From Bacillus sp. SD088 (GTDB taxonomy: Bacteria; Bacillota; Bacilli; Bacillales; Bacillaceae_C), in assembly GCF_017355205.1 (NCBI RefSeq), contig NZ_JADIJK010000012.1:1-64000 (forward strand): DNA of 64,000 nucleotides, written 5' to 3'. Positions 25,561 through 34,907 of this stretch are shown piece after piece. The position numbers were made by a program, and so were the translations under genes. The notes beneath the pieces are model-generated. The model was not told the DNA's origin, made no database searches, and was given only the letters and a program-made list of their open reading frames with translations. How positions within the stretch are numbered: the stretch's first letter is position 1; each line of letters begins with the position of its first letter.

Positions 25561-27276
25561 ATGAAATACCTAAAACGTTTCTTTTCTTATTATAAACCTT
25601 ATAAATTACTGTTTATTCTAGACTTTTGCTGTGCCATTTTCGTAGGGATATTAGAATTGGCTTTTCCACTTGCTGTGAACCAAGTGATCGACCATCTTTT
25701 ACCACAAGGACAATGGAATCTTATTATTTGGGCATGTATCGCCCTGTTGGTAATTTATGGGATGAATACCTTGCTTCAATACGTAGTGACCTATTGGGGG
25801 CATAGGCTCGGCATTAATATAGAGACAAATATGCGCCAAAAACTGTTTACCCATATGCAGAAATTATCCTTTGGTCATTATGATAATAATAAAACCGGTC
25901 ATTCTATTTCAAGACTAACGAAAGACTTAGAAGAAATCGGGGAAATGGCACACCATGGCCCTGAAGATGCCTTTGTGGCCATCATGACACTAGTAGGTGC
26001 ATTCTTTATTATGATTGGGATCAATTGGAAACTAGCGGTTATCTCCTTTATTGTCATTCCATTATTAATGATTCTTGCGATTCATTTTAATAAATTAATG
26101 ACACGAACCTTTCGTATTATGTTCAGTGATATTGCCGATATTAACTCTCGAGTGGAGGATAGTATTGGTGGAATTCGTGTAGTACAAGCGTTTGCGAACG
26201 AAAAGTATGAGCAAAAGAAATTTGCTGAGAATAATGAGAGATATCGCCAGACTAAGCTGGAATCTTACAAGATCATGGCAAAAAACGTGATGTCCAATTA
26301 CTTTTTGATGCGCGTGGTTACTTTGTTTACCTTATTATTTGGTACCTGGTTCGTCATTAACGGTTCACTGACATATGGTGAATTTGTTGCTTTCCTATTA
26401 TTGTCCAATATTCTATTAGGGCCAATCCAAAAAATCAATGCAATTATTGAAAGCTATCCAAAGGGGATTGCAGGGTTCAAACGCTATACAGAGGTATTGG
26501 ATATGCACCCGGATATCGTGGATCACCCTAATGCAAGGGATATTCCAGTTTATGGAAAGATCAAGTATGAAAATGTATCTTTTGGCTACAGCCCCACTGA
26601 GAATATTGTAAATAATCTCAGTTTGCAAATAGAACCAGGGGAGACTGTTGCTTTTGTCGGTCCTTCGGGGGCTGGGAAAACCACATTATGCAGTCTGCTG
26701 CCGCGTTTTTATGAAATAAAAGAAGGGGCGATCTCGATTGATGGCCATGATATTAAAGATTTCACCCTTCATTCATTACGCAATCAAATTGGCATTGTTC
26801 AGCAAGATGTTTTCTTGTTTTCAGGCACGATTCGAGAGAATATTGCTTATGGCAAGCTCAAAGCAACAGATGAAGAAATTATGGAAGCAGCTGAAAAAGC
26901 TCAATTGGCAACCTTTATTCATGAGCAACCAGATGGTTTAGAAACAGTGATTGGAGAACGAGGGGTTAAGCTATCGGGTGGCCAGAAGCAACGTTTATCC
27001 ATTGCTCGCATGTTTTTAAAGAATCCGCCAATTTTAATTTTAGATGAAGCGACCTCTGCCCTCGATACGGAGACAGAGCTAGCGATTCAGCAGTCATTGG
27101 CTGAACTTTCAAAAGGACGGACAACTCTTGTAATAGCCCACCGATTAGCGACAATCAAAAATGCTGATCGTATTATTGTCCTAACAAAGGATGGAATCGC
27201 GGAGCAAGGAGAACATCGGGAATTAATTGAACAGGCAGGAACGTATAGTCGACTACATCAAGCTCAATTTGGTTAA
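25561..27276 (+). CDS. ABC exporter, fused permease and ATPase
   Basis: A 571-residue half-transporter of the MsbA/LmrA type. Six helices lie in about 1-310, with the coupling segment HDNNKTGHSISRLTKD-like (YDNNKTGHSISRLTKDL). The ATPase has Walker A GPSGAGKTT, signature LSGGQKQR, Walker B ILILDEATSALD and the H-loop IAHRLAT. GGAGG precedes the ATG by 6 nt. It is 48 nt downstream of the siderophore-binding gene and shares its terminator, so it should be iron-regulated. In this setting it may export a siderophore or the emptied ligand. That role is inference. Confidence 0.88.
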   Translation: MKYLKRFFSYYKPYKLLFILDFCCAIFVGILELAFPLAVNQVIDHLLPQGQWNLIIWACIALLVIYGMNTLLQYVVTYWGHRLGINIETNMRQKLFTHMQKLSFGHYDNNKTGHSISRLTKDLEEIGEMAHHGPEDAFVAIMTLVGAFFIMIGINWKLAVISFIVIPLLMILAIHFNKLMTRTFRIMFSDIADINSRVEDSIGGIRVVQAFANEKYEQKKFAENNERYRQTKLESYKIMAKNVMSNYFLMRVVTLFTLLFGTWFVINGSLTYGEFVAFLLLSNILLGPIQKINAIIESYPKGIAGFKRYTEVLDMHPDIVDHPNARDIPVYGKIKYENVSFGYSPTENIVNNLSLQIEPGETVAFVGPSGAGKTTLCSLLPRFYEIKEGAISIDGHDIKDFTLHSLRNQIGIVQQDVFLFSGTIRENIAYGKLKATDEEIMEAAEKAQLATFIHEQPDGLETVIGERGVKLSGGQKQRLSIARMFLKNPPILILDEATSALDTETELAIQQSLAELSKGRTTLVIAHRLATIKNADRIIVLTKDGIAEQGEHRELIEQAGTYSRLHQAQFG

Positions 27277-27284
27277 ATAGAGTG

Positions 27285-27342
27285 AGACTGAATCTGATAA
27301 GTGAGTAGATCACTTTAACGGATTTGGTCTTTTTGTTTTATT
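27285..27342 (+). terminator. Terminator of the siderophore operon
   Basis: AGACTGAATC-TAAGTGA pairs with TCACTTTA-GATTTGGTCT, followed by TTTTTGTTTT. Confidence 0.75.
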
Positions 27343-27465
27343 TGGCGATAAAAAGGGAAACATAGCGACTACAAAGCCCGCCTTAACGGGCAGTAATTCC
27401 CTAGTTGTTTTGCAACTATTAATAAGTTCTAATTATCACGCTAGTAGCCTGTTAGGAGGTAAAGC

Positions 27466-28710
27466 ATGGAAGAAACAAATATGCCGCAGGATAAAGGATT
27501 GGACCATACGTTAAAACTTTTACATGAAGGATACCTTTTCATCATGAAACGTTCAGATAAGTTTCATTCTCGCATTTTTGCAACCCGCTTATTAGGGGAG
27601 AAGGCTATCTGTATGGTTGGGAAGGACGAAGCAGAACTTTTCTATGATAATGCGAAATTTTCTCGAGAGGATGCCTCGCCAGCTAGAATCCAAAAGACAT
27701 TATTTGGAAAAGGCGGGGTACAAGGTTTGGATGGAGCAGCCCACCATCATCGAAAGGCACTATTTATGTCATTCATGACAAAACAGAGCTTGGAAAGGAT
27801 GAACTCATTGGTCCAAGATGAATGGGAACGAGAGATAGAGAGGCAATCAAGAGAGGAGATAAATGTATATCAGGCAGCTAAATATGTATTGACGAGAGCA
27901 GCTTTAAGATGGACAGGTGTTCCTTATCAGGATGATCAAATAGAAGAATGGACCGATCAATTAAGCGATATGTTTGAAGACGCTGGAGCGGTGGGATTGA
28001 AGCATTTCCAAGCTAGGAGATCAAGATCTAAAGCAGAGGATCGGATCGTGAAATTAGTAGAAGACGTGCGAAAAAAAGAAATAGATGTAGGGGAAGATAG
28101 TGCCGTTTATCATTTTGCATGGCACCGTGATTTAGATGACAATTTGCTTGACCCAAAAATTGTGGCAGTAGAATTGTTGAATCTATTACGTCCGATTGTA
28201 GCTATTTCAGTGTATATTGATTTTGTTTTACTAGCAATTCATGATCATCCAGAAGAAGCCATCAAATTGGAAACAGCAGCAGATAGAGAACAGTTCATTC
28301 AAGAAGTGAGAAGATTTTACCCTTTCTTCCCCGTTGCACTTGCTCGTGTAAATACAGATTTTGAGTGGAAAGGCTATACCTTTAAAGAGGGGACTTTAAC
28401 CTTGCTAGATCTATATGGCACCAATCATGATCCTGCCATCTGGGATAATCCGAATACATTTCAACGAGACCGATTTAAAGAATGGAAGGGATCTCCGTTC
28501 GATTTTATTCCTCAAGGAGGTGGTGAATTTGATATCGGTCACCGCTGTGCGGGAGAATGGTTAACCATCGATGTGTTAAAAGTGACATTAGATTTTTTCA
28601 CGAACCATCTGACTTTTAAGTTCCCAAAACAAAATCTTGACTATGAAATGAACGATATTCCACCACTTCCAGATAGTAGAGTAAGGATTGCTAATGTCCA
28701 GTTTAAGTAA
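27466..28710 (+). CDS. CYP152 fatty-acid peroxygenase (P450)
   Basis: A 414-residue soluble P450 of the CypC/P450BS-beta type, using hydrogen peroxide to hydroxylate fatty acids at the alpha or beta carbon. The haem cysteine is Cys361 in GGEFDIGHRCAGEW. The hallmark Arg242-Pro243 (LLNLLRPIVAIS) replaces the usual acid-alcohol pair and binds the fatty-acid carboxylate. Gln86 in GVQGLDG matches the hydroxylase form rather than the His seen in the OleT decarboxylase. No reductase gene is needed or present. GGAGG is 7 nt from the ATG. It is a single gene. Confidence 0.92.
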   Translation: MEETNMPQDKGLDHTLKLLHEGYLFIMKRSDKFHSRIFATRLLGEKAICMVGKDEAELFYDNAKFSREDASPARIQKTLFGKGGVQGLDGAAHHHRKALFMSFMTKQSLERMNSLVQDEWEREIERQSREEINVYQAAKYVLTRAALRWTGVPYQDDQIEEWTDQLSDMFEDAGAVGLKHFQARRSRSKAEDRIVKLVEDVRKKEIDVGEDSAVYHFAWHRDLDDNLLDPKIVAVELLNLLRPIVAISVYIDFVLLAIHDHPEEAIKLETAADREQFIQEVRRFYPFFPVALARVNTDFEWKGYTFKEGTLTLLDLYGTNHDPAIWDNPNTFQRDRFKEWKGSPFDFIPQGGGEFDIGHRCAGEWLTIDVLKVTLDFFTNHLTFKFPKQNLDYEMNDIPPLPDSRVRIANVQFK

Positions 28711-28767
28711 TTGAGTATGATTTATAGGGGGCTAATGTCTGTTATCCCCCAGCCGACAATCCGCAGA

Positions 28768-28813
28768 GTGAATATCAGATACCGAAATAATGGCTTCGGT
28801 ATCTGATATTCAC
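28768..28813. terminator. Perfect 18-bp inverted repeat between converging genes
   Basis: GTGAATATCAGATACCGA pairs perfectly with TCGGTATCTGATATTCAC around a 10-nt loop. It ends on the last base of the minus-strand gene's stop codon. There is no T-run on either strand, so termination is plausible but not certain. Confidence 0.5.
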
Positions 28814-29241
28814 TAATGAAATTCGATATGTTGATTTAATAACTCAACATGCTGTTGATCACGCTCTAATATATTATGGACCAGGTTTAAGCTTTCAGCA
28901 TCCAAATCCCCATCAAGAAGTTCTTTTGAGGTTTGAATACCTCTATTTTCACCAACAGATGCATCTCTCAAGATAGAGCTAGTATCTGTCGTCGTTCCTT
29001 TTACTTTAGACATGAATTCAACCATTTTACCTTTGGCTGTGACATCATGCACAGGAACACCCCCAAGATCTTGAATCCTCTTCGCAATCATGGCTGCATG
29101 CTCTTTATGATTCTGTTGAATATCTTGTAAGACATTCTTTAGCTTCTGATCATCTATATGGTGAATGTATTGATCATACGTATGAATAGCCATAAAATTC
29201 CCTTCAAGAAACTGGTTTAGCTCTTTAACGGTATTTTCCAT
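28813..29241 (-). CDS. DUF2383 ferritin-like protein
   Basis: A 142-residue all-helical protein of the PA2169/DUF2383 group, whose fold is ferritin-like. The N-terminal helices carry NQFLEGNFMAIHTYDQYIHH and the second pair carries QNHKEHAAMIAKRIQDLGG. The C-terminal part has a spaced Glu/His pattern (ILERDQQHVELLNQHI). The Glu and His residues could bind two metals. It has GGGAGA 6 nt before its ATG. The function is not established for the family; stress protection is a guess. Confidence 0.75.
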   Translation of the reverse strand: MENTVKELNQFLEGNFMAIHTYDQYIHHIDDQKLKNVLQDIQQNHKEHAAMIAKRIQDLGGVPVHDVTAKGKMVEFMSKVKGTTTDTSSILRDASVGENRGIQTSKELLDGDLDAESLNLVHNILERDQQHVELLNQHIEFH

Positions 29242-29403
29242 ATATGATTCTCCCTTTCCCTGTAGTTGCTTTTATTTTATACAACATACAATAAACTATC
29301 CGACCTATGGCTCGAAAGTGCGGTATGATGCCACGAAAACGGTGTGCAATGGCTCGAAAGCACGATGCGACGCCTCGCAACCAGCGCTTGCAAATCCCGT
29401 GTT

Positions 29404-30567
29404 CTACTGACTTTCCACTGCAACCATCTTTCGTGTGCGGAAGTTTAAATACCCGATAATCGTCAGGAAAATCATTCCGACTAAAAAAGCGATATAGTAA
29501 GGGGAAACCATATGTCGAATCACCGCCGTCATAAAAGAACTGATAATCATTCCAAGAGAATATACCGCTGACATGACCCCAAAGGCCCGTCCATGCTCTT
29601 CTCTTGGCACGGCACCTGTAACAGCAGTTGCGGCCGCAGGCATTGTAAGACCAAAACAAATTCCCATGAAAAATAAAAATAACGACAAGTCAAGTAGGCC
29701 CGTAAAAAATAGAGCCAAACTCATACACATTAGAAACAATCCAACCATCATTCGTTTAATTGGATCAAAACGATGAATAAAAAATAATGATAAGGATAGA
29801 AGGGTGCCGATCGCCATAAAACTGAATAATTGACCTGTATTCATCGTAGAAACACCTTGTTCTACCGTTAAATAAGGAATTTCATAAATAATCACGCCAT
29901 GAATGTACATAACCGCAAATCCTGTTAAATAAACAAGCTGAAGCACTGGATTGCTCAAAACATGAAGAAAACGGAAAGAGCTGGATGATTTGCTTTTTAC
30001 AACGAGCGTTTGTCGATCTTGTAAAAACAACATTGAATATACCGCAATTAAAAGTAATCCGACTCCGATGACGAAATAGGTATGGGCATAGCCAATCCAT
30101 GCACCTAATTTTCCACCAATTAGGGGGGCGATAATATTGGCGATCATTCCAAGTATGCCGATAATCGCCATATTTTTTCCTTGTTGTCGGCTATTGACTG
30201 CATATCCAGAAATAAACGTTAAAGCAGCAGGCATTAAGAAGGCTAGAGCAAAACTGTTTAAAGACCGTAAAATAAGCAAACTAGCAGTGTTTATAGTGAA
30301 CCCGTGGGCGATATATAAGAACCCCGAAATCAGTAAGGGGAGTGTTATGAATAATCTTTTTCCGTATCGATCCACTAAAGGACCAACCATTAAATTTCCT
30401 GTTAGGCTGGCTAATTGGGAGGTGCTTAACATAATGCCAATCATGATACTGGATGCTCCCAACATGGCTGCATATGGAGTGAAGATAGGTCCTTGTACGC
30501 TCATGATTAGGCTAATGATAAACATCGTCATAAAAATATGGAATTGATCGATTGTCGTCTTATGCAT
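29404..30567 (-). CDS. MFS efflux transporter
   Basis: A protein of about 387 residues with 12 hydrophobic helices. Loop 2-3 has GPLVDRYGKR (motif A, G-x-L-x-D-R-x-G-R/K-R), and helix 5 has GGKLGAWIGYAHTYFVIG, an antiporter-type motif. The ATG chosen (MHKTTIDQ) has GAGGTG 6 nt upstream; the GTG three codons earlier overlaps that site. It lies 245 nt after the ferrochelatase-like gene, with a repeat between them, so co-transcription is unsure. Siderophore or drug export is possible given the iron/haem surroundings, but no sequence feature proves it. Confidence 0.75.
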   Translation of the reverse strand: MHKTTIDQFHIFMTMFIISLIMSVQGPIFTPYAAMLGASSIMIGIMLSTSQLASLTGNLMVGPLVDRYGKRLFITLPLLISGFLYIAHGFTINTASLLILRSLNSFALAFLMPAALTFISGYAVNSRQQGKNMAIIGILGMIANIIAPLIGGKLGAWIGYAHTYFVIGVGLLLIAVYSMLFLQDRQTLVVKSKSSSSFRFLHVLSNPVLQLVYLTGFAVMYIHGVIIYEIPYLTVEQGVSTMNTGQLFSFMAIGTLLSLSLFFIHRFDPIKRMMVGLFLMCMSLALFFTGLLDLSLFLFFMGICFGLTMPAAATAVTGAVPREEHGRAFGVMSAVYSLGMIISSFMTAVIRHMVSPYYIAFLVGMIFLTIIGYLNFRTRKMVAVESQ

Positions 30568-30650
30568 ACATTTCACCTCAAATCCATTCTATGCTGGATC
30601 TGAAATAATAGACGAGCTTTTTTAAAATAGAAAAAGAAGCTTACATCTTT

Positions 30651-30811
30651 GCTTCCCCTAGGCAATCGCCTTACGCCTTTCGTTGCCCAAGCTCCAGGCG
30701 GTGGGGGCTCGAGGTCAAATAACCCTGAACCAACGAAGGAGAAATACGCCCTTCTTTGGTTTAGGAACTTTGGCTTGTCGCCCTTAGGCAACGGCCTTGC
30801 ACTTTTCGTGT
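30651..30811 (+). repeat. Dispersed hairpin repeat, family A, copy 2
   Basis: AAGCTCCAGGCGG, GGCTCGAGGTCAAATAACC and TTTGGCTTGTCG-CCTTGCACTTTTC are shared with the other family A copies. An extra inverted pair (CCTAGGCAATCGCC with GGCAACGGCC) extends the left side. It separates the MFS gene from the ferrochelatase-like gene. Confidence 0.7.
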
Positions 30812-31726
30812 TCAAACGTCCATTTGTTCTATGACAATCTTCTCCAAAGCTTTGATAAAATCAAATGAATCATTGAGCATTGGAGTTCTAAAAACCTCTA
30901 TACCAAGTTCCTGACAAAGGTCCTGGACATTGTAGCCAATATCAAATAATGCTTCAATATTCTCCGTCACGGTTAGTAATTCACAGACAATGATGCCTTG
31001 GCAGCCTCTGTTTGCTTCTTCTTTGATCACCTCTTGAATATCAGGTTCAGACCACAGCCCCTCGTGTGAGCCGGCACTACGATAAGCAATCCGCCATTTT
31101 GATAATGATAATGGGGCCACAATGCTGTTGGCTAACTCCAGTAATTGCTTTTCAAAAGCTTGTCGTGCTTCGGCCTTCCCGGCTAAACTATGAGCGGTAA
31201 AGATCACAAGCGAATTGTTTTGAATTGAATGTGGCAGCCAATCCCAAGCAGCCTTCACACGGTCCCGGAAGATTTTTATGAATGAAGGATGGTGATGCCA
31301 CTGTTCAATATGTTTCACAGGTATATCGACTTTTAATTTGCGTAAAGCATTCCGTACCAGTGTCTGGTAATAGATATTTCCAGATTTCGTATGTACAGGT
31401 TTAAACGGAATGGTAATGATTTTTGTCACTCCATCAGCAATCATTTGCGTCACTGTCTCCTCCACAAAGGGAGAGGTATGTTTATAAGCGGTATATCCTT
31501 GCACAGGCTCCGAAAAATGAGGCTGTATTACAGAAGCCAAAGCCTTAATTTGCCTTTTTGTAATGCTCCCTAATGTATCAGCGACTCCCCAACGTCTAAA
31601 CTGGTTCTTCATTTCTTCAAGCTTCTCTGCTGATAATGGCTTCCCGCCGTGAATATGAGCATAGTAGGAAGACAAATCATCCAAAGATGTAGGTGCTCCG
31701 TAAGCAAAAGTAATCAGGCCAATCAC
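30812..31726 (-). CDS. Ferrochelatase homologue (HemH/CpfC family)
   Basis: A protein of about 304 residues that would insert iron into coproporphyrin or protoporphyrin. It opens IGLITFAYGAPTSLDDL, as in the family, has the metal-site His in VIFTAHSLAGKAEARQ, and shows YRSAGSHEGLWSEPDI. The second catalytic region is TVTENIEALFDIGY, where the Glu of the family is kept but the surroundings have diverged. I chose the GTG with AAAGGAG 7 nt upstream, which leaves 4 nt after the binding-protein stop. It is the last gene of an ABC importer operon, suggesting a dedicated role with imported haem, porphyrin or iron rather than the housekeeping copy. Confidence 0.85.
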   Translation of the reverse strand: MIGLITFAYGAPTSLDDLSSYYAHIHGGKPLSAEKLEEMKNQFRRWGVADTLGSITKRQIKALASVIQPHFSEPVQGYTAYKHTSPFVEETVTQMIADGVTKIITIPFKPVHTKSGNIYYQTLVRNALRKLKVDIPVKHIEQWHHHPSFIKIFRDRVKAAWDWLPHSIQNNSLVIFTAHSLAGKAEARQAFEKQLLELANSIVAPLSLSKWRIAYRSAGSHEGLWSEPDIQEVIKEEANRGCQGIIVCELLTVTENIEALFDIGYNVQDLCQELGIEVFRTPMLNDSFDFIKALEKIVIEQMDV

Positions 31727-31730
31727 ATGA

Positions 31731-32756
31731 TCACTCCTTTCCAATCTCATTTGGATGGAGCCATTCTACTAATGACTCTAATTGATCGACAATATAGCGA
31801 TTGGCTTGTGAAATATCCTTTGCTTTCATTCGTTTGATTTTGTCTTCTTGGACAGCTGTTAAGGTTTGAAATCCTTCTGAATCGACTAAATCTTGAAATT
31901 CATCACTGGTCGTGCCCCATTCAACGAGAATGATATAATCAGGATCCATATCAATCAAATGTTCAATCGAGGCAGGTGCCGATTTTTCCAAGCCTAATAC
32001 ATCTGAACCAGGGGTGCCTCCAGCTAATTGGATCAAATCGTAGGCAATGCTCGAGGGACCGAGTATATATGGTCCAGTGTTGGATCCTACTTGGGAAAGG
32101 ATTAACACCGTTGGCTGTTGATCGCTATCTTTTACAAGGGATTGAGCTTGATTAATTTTTTGTTTCAGCTGATCGACGATTTCTTCCGCCTTTTCTTCCT
32201 CTCCTAATAATTGGCCAATAGCAAGATAATTCTCCATCACATCTTGGACGGTCATCCAGCGACTAAAAGAAGCTAAGGGTGTGCCTGATTGCTCTAATAA
32301 TTTTTCTGCATCTTGCTCTGCGCCATGTGTTAGGGTCAATAGCACTAAATCAGGATCATAAGAAAGGACGACTTCCGGATCAAGTGAGGTTGCGCCTTTG
32401 ACTTTATAAGGGATCTCTTCTATTTCTTGACTATAATGAGACAGGCTTGCATTCTCGGCGCTTTCAGTGATTGCAACAAGCGAATCTGCTCCTACTAAAT
32501 CTATGACGGTTTCCGCAACATTTAAAGATAATGCGGCAATTTGTTGTGGCTGTGCCTGAACAGTCACCTCTTTCCCTTCAATAGACAGCGTTCGTGGGAA
32601 TACAGAATTGCCTTTTTCATTAGATTCCGCAGCCTTATTTGACTCAGATTGTACAACTTTTTCCCCACTAGCACACCCTGTAACACATAAGAGGGTTATT
32701 ATAAGAAATAAACCAATGAATAATCCATTTTTTCTTCCATCTCGATAACATCTCAT
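31731..32756 (-). CDS. Iron/haem/cobalamin-type ABC solute-binding lipoprotein
   Basis: A protein of about 341 residues. The signal peptide (IGLFLIITLLCVTGC) ends in a lipobox with the lipidated Cys near residue 30. The TroA-like fold follows: PQQIAALSLNVAETVIDLVG, TSLDPEVVLSYDPDLVLL, and later IDMDPDYIILVEWG. I preferred the second ATG because AAAGGA lies 8 nt before it. It belongs with the permease and ATPase upstream and the ferrochelatase-like gene downstream. The ligand cannot be read from the sequence; the ferrochelatase neighbour favours haem or a porphyrin/iron source over B12. Confidence 0.85.
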   Translation of the reverse strand: MRCYRDGRKNGLFIGLFLIITLLCVTGCASGEKVVQSESNKAAESNEKGNSVFPRTLSIEGKEVTVQAQPQQIAALSLNVAETVIDLVGADSLVAITESAENASLSHYSQEIEEIPYKVKGATSLDPEVVLSYDPDLVLLTLTHGAEQDAEKLLEQSGTPLASFSRWMTVQDVMENYLAIGQLLGEEEKAEEIVDQLKQKINQAQSLVKDSDQQPTVLILSQVGSNTGPYILGPSSIAYDLIQLAGGTPGSDVLGLEKSAPASIEHLIDMDPDYIILVEWGTTSDEFQDLVDSEGFQTLTAVQEDKIKRMKAKDISQANRYIVDQLESLVEWLHPNEIGKE

Positions 32757-32782
32757 ATTCTTCATCCTTTACTAAAAAATTC

Positions 32783-33580
32783 TCAAATCCTAACGGTTTC
32801 TTCAATTTGTGACAAGGCCGTAATATAATAGGCTTCTGTAAGGTCGTCGTACCGCACGGCGGTATGTATTTGGTAGCTTTCTCTCAATGTTCCAGGCGAG
32901 AAGACATCTTTTGGCTCTCCGGAGGCAAGAACGCGTCCATTCGCTAATAACACTAATTTATCGCAAAATCGTGCGGCTAAATTAAGATCATGTAAAGCCA
33001 TAATGACCGTGGCTCCTTCCTTGGTTAATTGCTTGATCAGCTCTAAAACTTGGAGCTGTCGATTGATATCTAGGGCAGAAGTCGGTTCATCCAATAATAA
33101 AATGTTTGCTTGCTGTGCTAATGCTTTTGCGATAAAAACCAATTGGCGTTGACCACCTGATAATTTATTCACCGAGTGGCTCGATAAATGAGAAATATTT
33201 GTTCTTTCCATAGCATTTTGCACAATGTCATAATCCTCTTGATTTTCCAAGCCAAAGCGAGGAATATGAGCATGTCTTCCCATTAAAACAATTTCATGTA
33301 CAGAAAAATCAAAATGAAAGCTTGTGTCTTGAGGGACATAGCCGATCATAAGTGCTATTTCCTTTGGAGAACAATGCTTGATTTCTTTTCCATTCAAATA
33401 GATATTCCCTTGTTGAAATGTTAAAAGTCCTGCTAAAGCGCGTATCCAGGTTGACTTTCCAGATCCGTTTGGTCCGATTAAACCAATAAAGTTTCCTTTT
33501 GGTGCTGTTAACGAAACGTCTTTTAAAATGGTGTTTCCATCTAGAGTCAGTGAGACGCGATCTGAAATAAGTGTTGTCAT
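32783..33580 (-). CDS. FecE/BtuD-type ABC transporter ATP-binding protein
   Basis: A 265-residue ATPase. Walker A is GPNGSGKST, the Q-loop is YVPQDTSF, the signature is LSGGQRQL, Walker B is ILLLDEP, and the switch region is IMALHDLNLA. Its ATG overlaps the permease stop (TAATG), so the two are translationally coupled. GGAGGGG is 9 nt upstream. It energises the importer of the 31.7-34.7 kb operon. Confidence 0.92.
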   Translation of the reverse strand: MTTLISDRVSLTLDGNTILKDVSLTAPKGNFIGLIGPNGSGKSTWIRALAGLLTFQQGNIYLNGKEIKHCSPKEIALMIGYVPQDTSFHFDFSVHEIVLMGRHAHIPRFGLENQEDYDIVQNAMERTNISHLSSHSVNKLSGGQRQLVFIAKALAQQANILLLDEPTSALDINRQLQVLELIKQLTKEGATVIMALHDLNLAARFCDKLVLLANGRVLASGEPKDVFSPGTLRESYQIHTAVRYDDLTEAYYITALSQIEETVRI

Positions 33581-34656
33581 TATAAGCTTCCCCTCCTTGA
33601 TTTAAGTACCAGGAATAAAAAGACTGGGGCTCCAATGAGGGAGCAGACGACTCCCACTTGAACACTGACAGGCTGAATCATTGTACGAGACACAATATCA
33701 GCAAGAACTAAAAATGAAGCTCCCCCTAAAGCACTTGCTGGCAAGAGAAAGCGATGATCTGGTCCGAAAATTAGCCGAATAGCATGAGGGACTACAAGGC
33801 CAACAAAACCAATTGTCCCACTTACCGATACTCCAGCCCCAACCATTAGCGCCGCTAAACCAAGTAAAATATATCGCGATCGTTTTACATTCACCCCTGA
33901 ACTTTTTGCTTGTTCATCGCCTAATAGCATGACATTAAGTTCCCTGGAAAAAATAGAGACGAGTAAAATTGCTCCGATGATAATGGGGCTAATCAGCTGG
34001 ACATGCTCCCAAGTCCTTGCTTCCAATCCACCTTGAAGCCAGAAAACTATCCCTCGAAGTTCTTGCTCACTTGGAGCACTCGCAATAAATACACTCATAA
34101 CAGCTGAAAGAAAAAGATTCATCCCCAATCCAACGAGTAGAAGTGTTGAGATAGATGTCTTTTTGCTCACTTGCCAAATAATTAACACGAAAAACAGGGA
34201 AAGAGCTGCCCCTACAAAGGCCGCCAAAGGCAGAACCCACATGCTGAATCGTGTGAGCCCAAAATAAAGCACGATCACAGCCGCGACAGCCGCTCCACTC
34301 GAAACTCCAATATAGCCTGGTTCCACAAGTGGGTTCCGGAATATACCTTGCATAATCGCCCCCGATATCCCAAGCCCAGCTCCCACGAGGGCACCGACCA
34401 GGACTCTTGGTAAACGAATACTTTTAATGACAGTCATCTCTTTTTCCGTAAAAGCTGATCCTGATGTGATATGTAAATGGTCGAGTATAATCGCTAACGA
34501 ATGCTGGAATGGAATATGGAACGGTCCGATTGAAGTGGACACAATAATTAAACAAGACAAGATGATAAAAAAGAAAGATAAGCGAATGACGTTCTTCTTT
34601 TGTCCACCTATATAGATTTTGTTTCCTCTGTTTACCGAATTTGTTGTTGTGATCAA
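33580..34656 (-). CDS. FecCD-type ABC permease
   Basis: A 358-residue BtuC/FecCD permease with about ten helices. Landmarks are RLPRVLVGALVGAGLGISGA, QGIFRNPLVEPGYIGVSSGA, FWLQGGLEARTW and TIGFVGLVVPHAIRLIFG. It is the first gene of the operon permease-ATPase-binding protein-ferrochelatase. The start is a TTG with GAGG unusually close (2 nt), so the true start is somewhat uncertain. No Fur box or cobalamin riboswitch is visible upstream, so regulation differs from the first iron operon. Confidence 0.9.
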   Translation of the reverse strand: MITTTNSVNRGNKIYIGGQKKNVIRLSFFFIILSCLIIVSTSIGPFHIPFQHSLAIILDHLHITSGSAFTEKEMTVIKSIRLPRVLVGALVGAGLGISGAIMQGIFRNPLVEPGYIGVSSGAAVAAVIVLYFGLTRFSMWVLPLAAFVGAALSLFFVLIIWQVSKKTSISTLLLVGLGMNLFLSAVMSVFIASAPSEQELRGIVFWLQGGLEARTWEHVQLISPIIIGAILLVSIFSRELNVMLLGDEQAKSSGVNVKRSRYILLGLAALMVGAGVSVSGTIGFVGLVVPHAIRLIFGPDHRFLLPASALGGASFLVLADIVSRTMIQPVSVQVGVVCSLIGAPVFLFLVLKSRRGSL

Positions 34657-34907
34657 TTCCTCACCCTCTTAAATTTAACTATAGGTAAAATTGTTTTATA
34701 TAGGTTAAAGAGTTTGCCTTAGGAAACTTTAAAGATTATCTTAGCTGTCCATAGATTATTTTGTCAATAGGGCTTTTGGATGAGGAAATAGACATAATTC
34801 CGAGAATACTTTAGACTTTTTTCAATAAGTATCTTAGAGGAATAACCAAATGAGTATGAGTAAAACTTCTTCTCCTTTTCATTATTTTATTTTTTGGGGG
34901 TATTTAG

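Noticed and set aside
28768-28813. Perfect hairpin as a certain terminator
   Set aside because: Stem is perfect but neither strand has a T-run, so I list it with low confidence rather than as a proven terminator.
34657-34907. Search for a cobalamin riboswitch or Fur box before the second ABC operon
   Set aside because: No B12-box-like words and no 7-1-7 Fur pattern were found; only AT-rich sequence is present.
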